From an uncultured Bacteroides sp. (GTDB lineage: Bacteria; Bacteroidota; Bacteroidia; Bacteroidales; Bacteroidaceae), in the NCBI GenBank assembly GCA_900766195.1, contig CAAFUN010000113.1:1-10471 (forward strand): 10,471 bases of DNA. Reading direction: 5' to 3'. Position numbers and translations under genes: made by a program. Of the stretch, positions 1 through 6,025 are shown in pieces (position 1 is the stretch's first letter; every line of letters begins with the position of its first letter). Under the pieces are notes generated by a model. It saw only the letters and a list, made by a program, of their open reading frames with translations. It did not search any database and was not told the origin of the DNA.

Positions 1-28
1 GGAGTTCAGACGTGTGCTCTTCCGATCT
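1..28 (+). other. Illumina TruSeq read-2 adapter left on the sequence (artefact)
   Basis: The first 28 bases match the 3' part of the TruSeq adapter, running through the characteristic GTGCTCTTCCGATCT end at position 28. The genomic insert starts at 29. The adapter supplies a false GTG start at position 14 and five false codons (M-L-F-R-S) that read in frame into the truncated nudC gene. The last 11 adapter bases (18-28) are the reverse complement of the last 11 bases of the window. Confidence 0.97.
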
Positions 29-352
29 CGCAACTTTCGCGGAACATTTCACGGTCTTGTAGCAGGTTTCTTAGAGCCGGGTGAAACTTTGGAACAATGC
101 GTACAGCGCGAAGTAATGGAAGAAACCGGACTGAAGATTAAAAATATCACTTATTTTGGCAATCAACCATGGCCGTATCCGAGTGGACTTATGATAGGGT
201 TTATTGCCGATTATGACGGTGGTGAAATTAAACTGCAAGAAGACGAACTTAGTTCCGGAGATTTTTATTCTAAAGAGAACCTACCAGAGATACCACGCAA
301 ATTAAGTATTGCACGGAAATTGATTGATTGGTGGCTGGAAAATGAACAATAA
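29..352 (+). CDS. nudC: NudC-type NADH pyrophosphatase (Nudix hydrolase), C-terminal part only
   Basis: About 107 residues of the catalytic Nudix domain remain. Counting from the first genomic codon (Arg at 29-31), the Nudix box GX5EX7REVXEEXGL spans residues 13-35: G13, E19, R27, E28, E31, E32, G34. It is followed by QPWPYPSGLM (46-55), the counterpart of the SQPWPFP signature that separates NudC from other Nudix enzymes. NudC splits NAD(H) into NMN(H) and AMP in a metal-dependent reaction, and in E. coli also removes NAD caps from RNA 5' ends. The family is usually about 260-280 residues, so the N-terminal half, with the zinc-ribbon region present in most members, is missing because the library fragment starts here. 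An in-frame GTG at position 14 is adapter, not a start. The gene ends with TAA and faces nhaA across a 778-base gap. Confidence 0.9.
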   Translation, partial: RNFRGTFHGLVAGFLEPGETLEQCVQREVMEETGLKIKNITYFGNQPWPYPSGLMIGFIADYDGGEIKLQEDELSSGDFYSKENLPEIPRKLSIARKLIDWWLENEQ

Positions 353-478
353 AGATGCTTAAGATTCCTGACTGGAATATACCATGCTATGGTCGATAAA
401 GGATATTTTCAAAGCATGCCAAAAGGCTAGACTAAAGTTTGCTAAAGTAGAAATACACCAAGTTTTTTTGTGATTTTA

Positions 479-577
479 CCGTCACCGTCACTTTTTAGAG
501 TTATACTTCTATCTAACAGCATTTTATGTAATGACGGCAACAGTGATGGCAAAGTGATAGCAACTGTCTGCCGTCAC
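479..577. repeat. Cluster of degenerate TGACGGCAA-type repeats with inverted CCGTCA copies
   Basis: CCGTCA occurs twice in tandem at 479-490 and again at 572-576 within CCGTCAC. In the opposite orientation, TGACGGCAA (532-540), TGATGGCAA (544-552) and TGATAGCAA (555-563) follow each other at 11-12 base spacing. The 479-490 copies can pair with 532-537 across a loop of about 41 bases. Read on the minus strand, the units give runs of Val-Thr codons interrupted by stops (for example GTG ACG GTG ACG GTA from position 491 leftwards, ending at a TAG at 432-434). This could be a decayed coding sequence or a non-coding repeat. Confidence 0.55.
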
Positions 578-696
578 TCTATTTCTGTCTTTTGAAGCAA
601 TTTCTAATCCGTAACATCCTTATTACCAGCATGTAATACAGCTTTATGTAAACTTCACTTAAAAGTAAACAAATTAGCTATTTTTCACCTGCAAAT

Positions 697-732
697 TGAG
701 ATTTTTTAGGGCATTGTTCGCCAAAAATCTCA
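697..732. repeat. AT-rich hairpin, possible terminator
   Basis: TGAGATTTTT (697-706) is the exact reverse complement of AAAAATCTCA (723-732). Inside it GGC (710-712) can also pair with GCC (720-722) around the loop ATTGTTC, giving a stem of about 13 pairs with a small bulge. It could act as a terminator for either converging gene, but it is about 350 bases from nudC and 400 from nhaA, so that role is uncertain. Confidence 0.5.
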
Positions 733-894
733 TTTTAAGAAGAAAAACATATTAAAAATACACCACATCACCGCCATATCCTTTAGTAGCTACATCTTCT
801 TTCTATCCGGTCGAAAGCAAGCACAATAATTATAGCTTATCTCTTACTAAACAGCTATTTACCTTATACACAATGTTATGAAGTCGTTAATATA

Positions 895-988
895 ACTTCG
901 TTTTACAGCTGTGGGCTGTACGTTTTACAATTGTGGGCCCTTCGGTTGACAAATGGCAACCCGAGAGCCCACAATTGTAAAACGAAGT
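895..988. repeat. Three-copy repeat forming a 64-base hairpin with an alternative partner
   Basis: Positions 921-938 and 967-984 are an exact 18-base inverted repeat. Pairing continues inward (939-948 with 957-966) apart from mismatches at 939/966 and 943/962 and one G-U at 942/963, leaving an 8-base loop at 949-956. A further copy of the left arm lies at 895-916 and matches the reverse complement of 967-988 at 20 of 22 positions, so the right arm can pair with either of two upstream copies. A small hairpin (904-909 with 915-920) sits between the two left copies. No U-tract follows on either strand, so this does not look like a simple terminator. Confidence 0.75.
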
Positions 989-1130
989 ATTGTTGATGGC
1001 AACGAGACAAAAAACAACTGTATTAGCCTAGTTACTAATACGCTATTACTTCATTTTATAATAATGAATGACTTGAAGAGAAAGGTTGATCTTTCCATCT
1101 ATAATAGTATAGGAATATGCGTTCTCTATC

Positions 1131-2453
1131 CTAGTCTAGGGTATATTCTTTGTGAGAGAAAAGAGAACGAAGCATAAAATATCCTGCAGTTCCCGACAAT
1201 ATTGATCCTGCAATAATACCTAATTTTGCTTGATTAAGAAGTTCAGAATGCGCATCACCAAACGAAAGGTTAGCAATAAACAAAGAAACGGTGAATCCTA
1301 TTCCTCCCAAAAATGAGACACCTGCTATATTTTTCCAATTCATCCCTTTGGGCATAATAGCTATTTTCGTCTTAATAGCTAGCCATGTAAATGAGAATAT
1401 ACCGATAAACTTACCAAGGAGTAATCCGAATGTGACGGCCAATGTGACATCACCTAGCAACTGACCGTTCCCTCCGTTTAGTACTACCCCTGCATTAGCA
1501 AATGCGAATAAGGGTAAAATAACAAAATTGACAATGCCGTGCAGATTATCTTCTAGCGATTGAAGAGGACTTATAACATAATCGGAAGCTCGTCCCACTT
1601 GCTTTAACAAACTGATTTGTCGGTTAGTTAGCACTATATCATCAGAGACTGCTACCGGGAATTTATTGATTGTCCTCCGAATCTTCTTTATATATTTTCC
1701 TACATTCATGCGCGGACGGGCAGGTATTACAAATGCCAATATTACCCCGGAGATAGTGCTGTGAATGCCAGATTGCATGAACAAATACCAAATTACAACA
1801 CCTATACACAAGTAATAGATTTTCTGCGTCACCCCTGTCCTACCCAGAAAGTATAAGAATACATAGAGTACACCTGCAGCTATCAAATAGCCATAATACA
1901 CTTCTGAACTATAAAAAAGTGCAATTACCAAAATTCCACCAATATCGTCAACAACTGCAAAAGCAGTAAGAAATACTTTTAGACTCAACGGAACGCGTTT
2001 ACCTAATAAGCTGAGCACACCAAGTGAAAAAGCAATATCGGTTGCTATTGGAATAGCCATTCCTCTTTGATCCGGAGTACCGTGATTAATCAGAAGAAAA
2101 TAGACTACGACCGGGAAAATCATACCGCCACATGCAGATATAAAAGGAAGAACGGCACGCTTAAATGAAGATAATTCGCCAACAAGCAGTTCTCGTTTAA
2201 TCTCAAGTCCAACACTTAAAAAGAAGATGGTCATCAAACAGTCATTCACAAATTCAATCATGGTCAAGCTATGTCCACCATGAGAGAAAAGATTAAAACT
2301 GCCAATCTGAAGCTGTAACTCCTGAGACAGAAAATCGTGATAGATGTACGCAACAGGAGAGTTTGCAATTATGGCTGCCAAAACAGCAGCTACAAATAGC
2401 AAAATACTTGCAACGAGAGTTAATGATATCTTCTTTCTAGGTACAATCAGCAT
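1131..2453 (-). CDS. nhaA: Na+/H+ antiporter NhaA
   Basis: This is an inner-membrane antiporter that exports Na+ (or Li+) in exchange for protons. The 440-residue product is mostly hydrophobic, with about 11-12 likely membrane segments. Numbered from the ATG at 2453, it carries the ATDIAF motif (D139) and VVDDIGG (D169, D170), the counterparts of E. coli D133, D163 and D164, which carry the transported ions. LLLGKFIG (K348) matches the lysine of TM X, and GIHSTISGVILAFVIPARP is the usual TM VIII region. It is longer than E. coli NhaA (388), mainly through a basic loop near residues 248-295. An in-frame TTG at 2459 would add two residues and overlap the lepA stop. I prefer the ATG, which leaves two bases after the lepA TGA. 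Translation is probably coupled to lepA. No strong terminator follows; a short GAAAG/CTTTC stem lies at 1080-1095. Confidence 0.95.
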   Translation of the reverse strand: MLIVPRKKISLTLVASILLFVAAVLAAIIANSPVAYIYHDFLSQELQLQIGSFNLFSHGGHSLTMIEFVNDCLMTIFFLSVGLEIKRELLVGELSSFKRAVLPFISACGGMIFPVVVYFLLINHGTPDQRGMAIPIATDIAFSLGVLSLLGKRVPLSLKVFLTAFAVVDDIGGILVIALFYSSEVYYGYLIAAGVLYVFLYFLGRTGVTQKIYYLCIGVVIWYLFMQSGIHSTISGVILAFVIPARPRMNVGKYIKKIRRTINKFPVAVSDDIVLTNRQISLLKQVGRASDYVISPLQSLEDNLHGIVNFVILPLFAFANAGVVLNGGNGQLLGDVTLAVTFGLLLGKFIGIFSFTWLAIKTKIAIMPKGMNWKNIAGVSFLGGIGFTVSLFIANLSFGDAHSELLNQAKLGIIAGSILSGTAGYFMLRSLFSHKEYTLD

Positions 2454-2455
2454 TA

Positions 2456-4237
2456 TCAATCAAGCTTTAGTACAGCAAGGAAAGCCTTTTGTGGCACTTC
2501 AACATTACCGATCTGCTTCATTCGCTTCTTACCTTTCTTCTGTTTCTCGAGTAGTTTACGTTTACGACTGACGTCACCACCATAACATTTTGCAGTAACA
2601 TCCTTACGAACCGCTTTTATCGTTTCACGCGAAATAATTTTCGCACCTATGGCAGCTTGGATAGCTATATCAAATTGTTGTCGCGGAATAAGTTCTTTCA
2701 ATTTCTCACACATGCGATGTCCCATATCATAAGCGTTGTCCACATGGGTCAAAGTAGAGAGTGCATCCACCGGATCACCATTTAAAAGAATATCCAGCTT
2801 TACAAGTTTGGACGGACGAAAACCGTTTGGATGATAATCAAAAGAAGCATAGCCTTTCGAAATGCTCTTCAGCCTGTCATAGAAATCAATAACAATCTCA
2901 CCTAGAGGCATGTCATAATAGATTTCCACTCTGTTGCCGGAGATATATTCCTGTTTCACCAACTCCCCTCTTTTACCCAAACAAAGAGTCATAATAGGAC
3001 CAATATAATCGGTAGTCGTAATAACTGATGCACGGATATAGGGTTCATCAATATGATCAATCAGCGTTGCTTCGGGCATACCGCCGGGATTATGTACTTC
3101 GGTCATATTTCCCTGTTTATCATATATTTTATACGAAACGTTGGGCACCGTAGTAATAACATTCATATCAAATTCTCGATCAAGACGTTCTTGAACGATT
3201 TCCATGTGGAGCAAACCTAAGAATCCGCAACGGAAACCAAAGCCTAAAGCAAGCGAAGACTCTGGTTGAAAGGTCAATGAAGCATCATTCAACTGGAGCT
3301 TTTCCAATGAAGAGCGCAAATCCTCAAAATCTTCCGCTTCAATGGGATATACTCCGGCAAAGACCATTGGCTTCACTTCTTCAAATCCCGAAATTGCCTT
3401 GCTACAAGGGCGAGCAATATGCGTTATCGTATCTCCCACTTTTACTTCTTTGGATGTCTTTATACCTGAAATGATATATCCAACATCACCGGTACGGAGC
3501 TCTTTACGAGGAACCATATCCATCTTCAATACTCCAATTTCATCCGCATCATATTCTTTTCCGGTATTAAAGAACTTCACCTTATCGCCGGAACGAATTA
3601 CTCCGTTTACTATTTTAAAGTAAGCTATGATTCCGCGAAAGGAATTGAATACAGAGTCAAATATCAAAGCCTGCAACGGTGCTTCTTCATCACCTTTAGG
3701 ACAAGGTACACGATTTACTACTGCAGCAAGAATTTCTTCTACTCCCATGCCTGTCTTACCCGATGCACGGATAACTTCTTCACGCTTGCAACCCAAAAGT
3801 TCTATAATCTCATCTTCCACCTCATCCGGCATGGCACTATCCATGTCGCACTTATTGATTACCGGTATAATTTCCAAATCATGCTCTATAGCCATATAAA
3901 GATTGGAAATTGTTTGGGCCTGCACACCTTGCGAAGCATCAACAATAAGTAGCGCACCTTCGCAAGCGGCAATAGAGCGGGAAACTTCATAAGAGAAATC
4001 CACATGTCCCGGAGTATCAATTAAATTCAGAATATACTTTTCGCCCTGATATTCATATTCCATTTGAATAGCATGGCTCTTAATAGTGATTCCACGTTCT
4101 TTCTCCAGATCCATATCGTCAAGCATCTGTCCTCCAGTTACCTGAATAGTCTTGGTATATTCCAACAACCGATCGGCCAGCGTAGACTTACCGTGATCAA
4201 TATGAGCTATGATGCAAAAATTTCGTATATTCTTCAT
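2456..4237 (-). CDS. lepA: Elongation factor 4 (LepA), ribosomal back-translocase GTPase
   Basis: LepA is a ribosome-binding GTPase that remodels stalled or mistranslocated ribosomes. The 593-residue product is full length (E. coli about 599). In order: G1 AHIDHGKS (11-18), the switch I region EKERGITI (45-52), G3 DTPGHVDF (74-81, catalytic-type H78) and G4 NKCD (128-131), then the domain II barrel, the EF-G-like domains, and the LepA-specific C-terminal domain with KRKLLEKQKKGKKRMKQIG and VEVPQKAFLAVLK near the end. The ATG at 4237 places the G1 motif at the usual distance from the N-terminus. It lies upstream of nhaA in the same transcription unit and is divergent from pdxH. A -7-like box is found 78 bases upstream of the start. 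Confidence 0.98.
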   Translation of the reverse strand: MKNIRNFCIIAHIDHGKSTLADRLLEYTKTIQVTGGQMLDDMDLEKERGITIKSHAIQMEYEYQGEKYILNLIDTPGHVDFSYEVSRSIAACEGALLIVDASQGVQAQTISNLYMAIEHDLEIIPVINKCDMDSAMPDEVEDEIIELLGCKREEVIRASGKTGMGVEEILAAVVNRVPCPKGDEEAPLQALIFDSVFNSFRGIIAYFKIVNGVIRSGDKVKFFNTGKEYDADEIGVLKMDMVPRKELRTGDVGYIISGIKTSKEVKVGDTITHIARPCSKAISGFEEVKPMVFAGVYPIEAEDFEDLRSSLEKLQLNDASLTFQPESSLALGFGFRCGFLGLLHMEIVQERLDREFDMNVITTVPNVSYKIYDKQGNMTEVHNPGGMPEATLIDHIDEPYIRASVITTTDYIGPIMTLCLGKRGELVKQEYISGNRVEIYYDMPLGEIVIDFYDRLKSISKGYASFDYHPNGFRPSKLVKLDILLNGDPVDALSTLTHVDNAYDMGHRMCEKLKELIPRQQFDIAIQAAIGAKIISRETIKAVRKDVTAKCYGGDVSRKRKLLEKQKKGKKRMKQIGNVEVPQKAFLAVLKLD

Positions 4238-4314
4238 TTTAAATAGTTATCTGTTACAATAATCAAAAGCAGGCTGGTATTTGCGAAAAGAAAACACCTC
4301 TTGTTTTTGTGGTG

Positions 4315-4322
4315 CAAATATA
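4315..4322 (-). promoter_or_regulatory. Bacteroides-type -7 box upstream of lepA-nhaA
   Basis: The minus strand reads TATATTTG here, an exact fit to the Bacteroides -7 consensus TAnnTTTG, 78 bases upstream of the lepA ATG. I could not find a clean TTTG -33 box at the usual 19-21 base spacing, so this is a probable but unproven promoter. Confidence 0.5.
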
Positions 4323-4382
4323 ATGAAAAAAACAATAGTGTCGGATAATCTGTTTATATGCTAGTCAATTATTAATCGGTCA

Positions 4383-4406
4383 GTATTGCATTTTATACAG
4401 CAATAC
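4383..4406 (+). promoter_or_regulatory. Inverted repeat just upstream of pdxH
   Basis: GTATTGC (4383-4389) pairs exactly with GCAATAC (4400-4406) around a 10-base AT-rich loop, ending 32 bases before the pdxH ATG. It could be an operator half-site pair or a leader hairpin. I see no canonical TAnnTTTG box for pdxH in this 201-base divergent region (4238-4438). Confidence 0.35.
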
Positions 4407-4438
4407 AACTACATGGAAAATAGTAATAGAATAGACTA

Positions 4439-5086
4439 ATGAAAATAGAATTAGCAAAAATCAGACGTGAATATAGCATAAGTAATGGATTAGATAGCCG
4501 TAAAGCAGACAATGATCCGTTTGTTCAGTTTGAGAAATGGCTAGATGACGCCATTCAGTCAAAGGAATTGGAACCTACCGCTATGATTGTAGCAACGGCA
4601 TCACCCGAGGGGCATCCCTCTACTCGCACTGTATTATTGAAAGGATTAGAAAATGGGAAATTTATTTTTTATACGAACTATGACAGTCGGAAAGGTAACC
4701 AATTAGCCGTTAATCCATATATTTCTTTGTCTTTCGTGTGGCACAAACTAGAAAGACAAATACACATAGAAGGCAGAGCTGAAAAATGTTTGCCGGAAGT
4801 TTCCGATAACTATTTTTCCATACGCCCATATAAAAGTAAAATAGGTGCCATAATCTCTCCACAGAGCCATGTTATACAAAGCAGAATGCAGATAATGCGC
4901 GCATTTGTAAAAGAGGCGTTGAAATGGACAGGAAAAGAGATAAAACGTCCCGAACATTGGGGTGGATTTGCAGTTACTCCTAGTCGTTTTGAGTTTTGGC
5001 AGGGACGAGAAAGTAGGCTACACGATAGGATCCAATACATACTCCAACTTGACGGAACTTGGAAGAAGGCCAGACTAGCGCCATAA
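4439..5086 (+). CDS. pdxH: Pyridoxamine/pyridoxine 5'-phosphate oxidase
   Basis: This FMN-dependent cytosolic enzyme oxidises pyridoxine or pyridoxamine 5'-phosphate to pyridoxal 5'-phosphate, the last step of vitamin B6 synthesis and salvage. The 215-residue product matches the E. coli enzyme (218) end to end: LRREY-like IRREY (8-12), DPTAM-like EPTAM (45-49), RTVLLK (63-68) and YTNYDSRK (78-85) of the FMN site, WHKLERQ (101-107), Q142-S143, WGGF (174-177), FWQGRESRLHDR (186-197) with the substrate-contacting RLHDR, and the family-typical C-terminus RLAP (212-215). The ATG at 4439 gives the expected N-terminus. It is a single gene, divergent from lepA and ended by a strong terminator. A 7-base inverted repeat lies directly upstream. 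Confidence 0.97.
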   Translation: MKIELAKIRREYSISNGLDSRKADNDPFVQFEKWLDDAIQSKELEPTAMIVATASPEGHPSTRTVLLKGLENGKFIFYTNYDSRKGNQLAVNPYISLSFVWHKLERQIHIEGRAEKCLPEVSDNYFSIRPYKSKIGAIISPQSHVIQSRMQIMRAFVKEALKWTGKEIKRPEHWGGFAVTPSRFEFWQGRESRLHDRIQYILQLDGTWKKARLAP

Positions 5087-5088
5087 GA

Positions 5089-5110
5089 TGAGCCATGCAT
5101 GAGAGGCTCA
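5089..5110 (+). repeat. Small hairpin right after the pdxH stop
   Basis: TGAGCC (5089-5094) pairs with GGCTCA (5105-5110) around a 10-base loop. No U-tract follows, so it probably assists 3' end stability or folding rather than terminating alone; the real terminator follows at 5131-5174. Confidence 0.4.
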
Positions 5111-5130
5111 CAGAGCACAACCCTATAAAA

Positions 5131-5174
5131 TAAAAATGCGCTAAGATCGGGATAACCGTATTAGCGCATTTTTA
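5131..5174. terminator. Strong bidirectional intrinsic terminator between pdxH and the winged-helix gene
   Basis: TAAAAATGCGCTAA (5131-5144) is the exact reverse complement of TTAGCGCATTTTTA (5161-5174), with a 16-base loop. The GC core is flanked by A/T runs, so either strand gives a stem followed by a U-run. It sits between the converging ends of pdxH (+) and the minus-strand gene ending at 5196, and serves both. Confidence 0.92.
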
Positions 5175-5195
5175 TGATACAACGTCAATCTCTTC

Positions 5196-5396
5196 TTAAA
5201 TCAACTTAACAAACAGTTCGCCTTCAACTTCTTGAGCAGAGACTTTTTCTTCTCTCAATAGCCATCCTAGGCCTAAGAACAAATCTTTATCCACCAATTT
5301 TGTAGCTTTTTTGATTTGTTTAGCAGTTAAACCTTCAGTTTCATTCAGCGCATTCCAAATTTTTCCTGCAGCTTCACCAGCTTTTTCTTTTAACAT
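5196..5396 (-). CDS. Small winged helix-turn-helix protein (DUF2582 type)
   Basis: The 66-residue protein resembles the short winged-helix family DUF2582 that is common in Bacteroidetes. The visible pattern is an N-terminal helix (EKAGEAAGKIWNALNE, 4-19), a helix-turn-helix (LTAKQIKKATKLVDKDLFLGLGWLLRE, about 23-49) and a short wing (VSAQEVEGELFVKLI) at the C-terminus. The fold suggests nucleic-acid binding, but no target or partner is known to me, so this is a family assignment and not a function. It appears to be transcribed alone: a TATATTTG box lies 72 bases upstream and the strong terminator lies 22 bases downstream. The leader of about 70 bases is AT-rich and has no clear Shine-Dalgarno site. 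Confidence 0.85.
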   Translation of the reverse strand: MLKEKAGEAAGKIWNALNETEGLTAKQIKKATKLVDKDLFLGLGWLLREEKVSAQEVEGELFVKLI

Positions 5397-5467
5397 TTCC
5401 GTTCTGTTTTAGTTAGACAATGCTTTAATCTGATACATCTAAAAGATTTCAGATTTTATTTCATCAG

Positions 5468-5475
5468 CAAATATA
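5468..5475 (-). promoter_or_regulatory. Bacteroides-type -7 box upstream of the winged-helix gene
   Basis: The minus strand reads TATATTTG, an exact TAnnTTTG match, 72 bases upstream of the ATG at 5396. The box has the same eight bases and nearly the same distance to the start as the one upstream of lepA. The -33 position has only a weak TGTT, which falls inside a palindrome (5486-5497). Confidence 0.55.
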
Positions 5476-5485
5476 GCTATTTTTA

Positions 5486-5497
5486 TGTTATATAACA
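5486..5497. promoter_or_regulatory. 12-base perfect palindrome in the promoter, possible operator
   Basis: TGTTATATAACA is a perfect palindrome lying 10 bases upstream of the TATATTTG box, over the expected spacer and -33 region. Its position would suit a repressor or activator dimer. The regulator is unknown. Confidence 0.35.
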
Positions 5498-5543
5498 CTT
5501 TATTTCTTCTGAAATCAAAGTTTTGTCCAAAAAGAACAATCTT

Positions 5544-6017
5544 TTAGGGCTGCTTTTTACCCTCATTTATAGCTTCCGCCCATATACGTGCAGTCTCTTC
5601 AACTATTTTTACACAAGGGCGTTTACTGTAATATTGTTCTGTACGATCTTCTGGTATCGAAGAATTTTCCGGCTTTTTTAGTCCCAATAACTCTGCACAG
5701 ATCAGAGAGCCGTTCTGCATTTCAAATTTCCCAGCTAAATTCTGTACAAAAGCATAATTAGATGCTTTACCATCTTTATCTTTCGGATTAATGCTTCCCT
5801 TCTCAAGTCCGGCAAGAAGAAACATCCCGCACGCAGCACCACAAGTTTGGCGCATTCGGCCAATGCCACCTCCAAAAGAGGCAGCCATACGTAAAGCTTG
5901 CTCTTCGGTATATCCATAATCGTCTGCAAAAGCAGCAACTACGGACTGTGAACAATTATAACCTTCTTTAAATAGAGATACCGCTTTATTTATTCTATCT
6001 TCTAATGATTTTTCCAT
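5544..6017 (-). CDS. C_GCAxxG_C_C family cysteine-motif protein
   Basis: The 157-residue protein belongs to the family named after its spaced cysteines. They are seen here at C22 (YNCSQSV), C59 and C63 (TCGAACGMFLLAG), C107 (SLICAELLG) and C135 (RPCVKIV), with the glycine-rich ASFGGGIGRMR (46-56) before the central pair. Such a set suggests metal binding or a redox role, but the biochemical function of the family is not established. No signal peptide is evident, so it is probably cytoplasmic. The start ATG at 6017 lies 8 bases after the xthA stop, so the two are almost certainly co-transcribed, with this gene last. The stop at 5544-5546 overlaps a weak AT-only stem (5530-5535 with 5540-5545) that might contribute to termination. 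Confidence 0.88.
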   Translation of the reverse strand: MEKSLEDRINKAVSLFKEGYNCSQSVVAAFADDYGYTEEQALRMAASFGGGIGRMRQTCGAACGMFLLAGLEKGSINPKDKDGKASNYAFVQNLAGKFEMQNGSLICAELLGLKKPENSSIPEDRTEQYYSKRPCVKIVEETARIWAEAINEGKKQP

Positions 6018-6025
6018 TTTTTTTA

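Larger units (their letters stand above)
353..1130. other. Long convergent intergenic region, AT-rich, repeat-bearing, no convincing gene
   Basis: This gap lies between the stops of two converging genes, nudC (+) and nhaA (-), where about 50-200 bases would be usual. I find no tRNA or rRNA and no open frame with family resemblance. It holds a short hairpin (381-385 pairing with 389-393), a cluster of CCGTCA/TGACGG-type repeats (479-577), an AT-rich hairpin (697-732), and a three-copy repeat forming a long hairpin (895-988). The one frame longer than 60 codons (953-1177, +) starts inside the loop of that hairpin and runs into the nhaA 3' end. The likeliest reading is a scar of decayed accessory DNA or a non-coding element. 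This is inference. Confidence 0.7.

Noticed and set aside
731..733. A 19-codon minus-strand reading frame starting at an ATG within the hairpin (reads to a TAA at about 674-676)
   Set aside because: It is too short to support from sequence alone and overlaps the inverted repeat at 697-732; no ribosome site or homology is visible to me.
953..1177. 74-codon + strand frame starting ATGGCAACCCGAGAG
   Set aside because: It starts inside the loop of the 921-984 hairpin, is partly made of repeat, runs 47 bases into the nhaA 3' end on the opposite strand, and has no recognisable domain. A database search for its first 20 residues would be needed to revive it.
3277..3899. Several + strand frames of 65-93 codons within lepA
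   Set aside because: They are antisense shadows of a clearly functional, full-length LepA.
4748..5118. Two minus-strand frames of 69 and 102 codons antisense to pdxH
   Set aside because: The + strand frame is a full-length PdxH with every family motif; the antisense frames lack domain features and cross the gene end.
5530..5545. AAAAGA/TCTTTT stem at the end of the C_GCAxxG_C_C gene as a terminator
   Set aside because: It has six mainly A-T pairs and overlaps the stop codon, so it is too weak to call.
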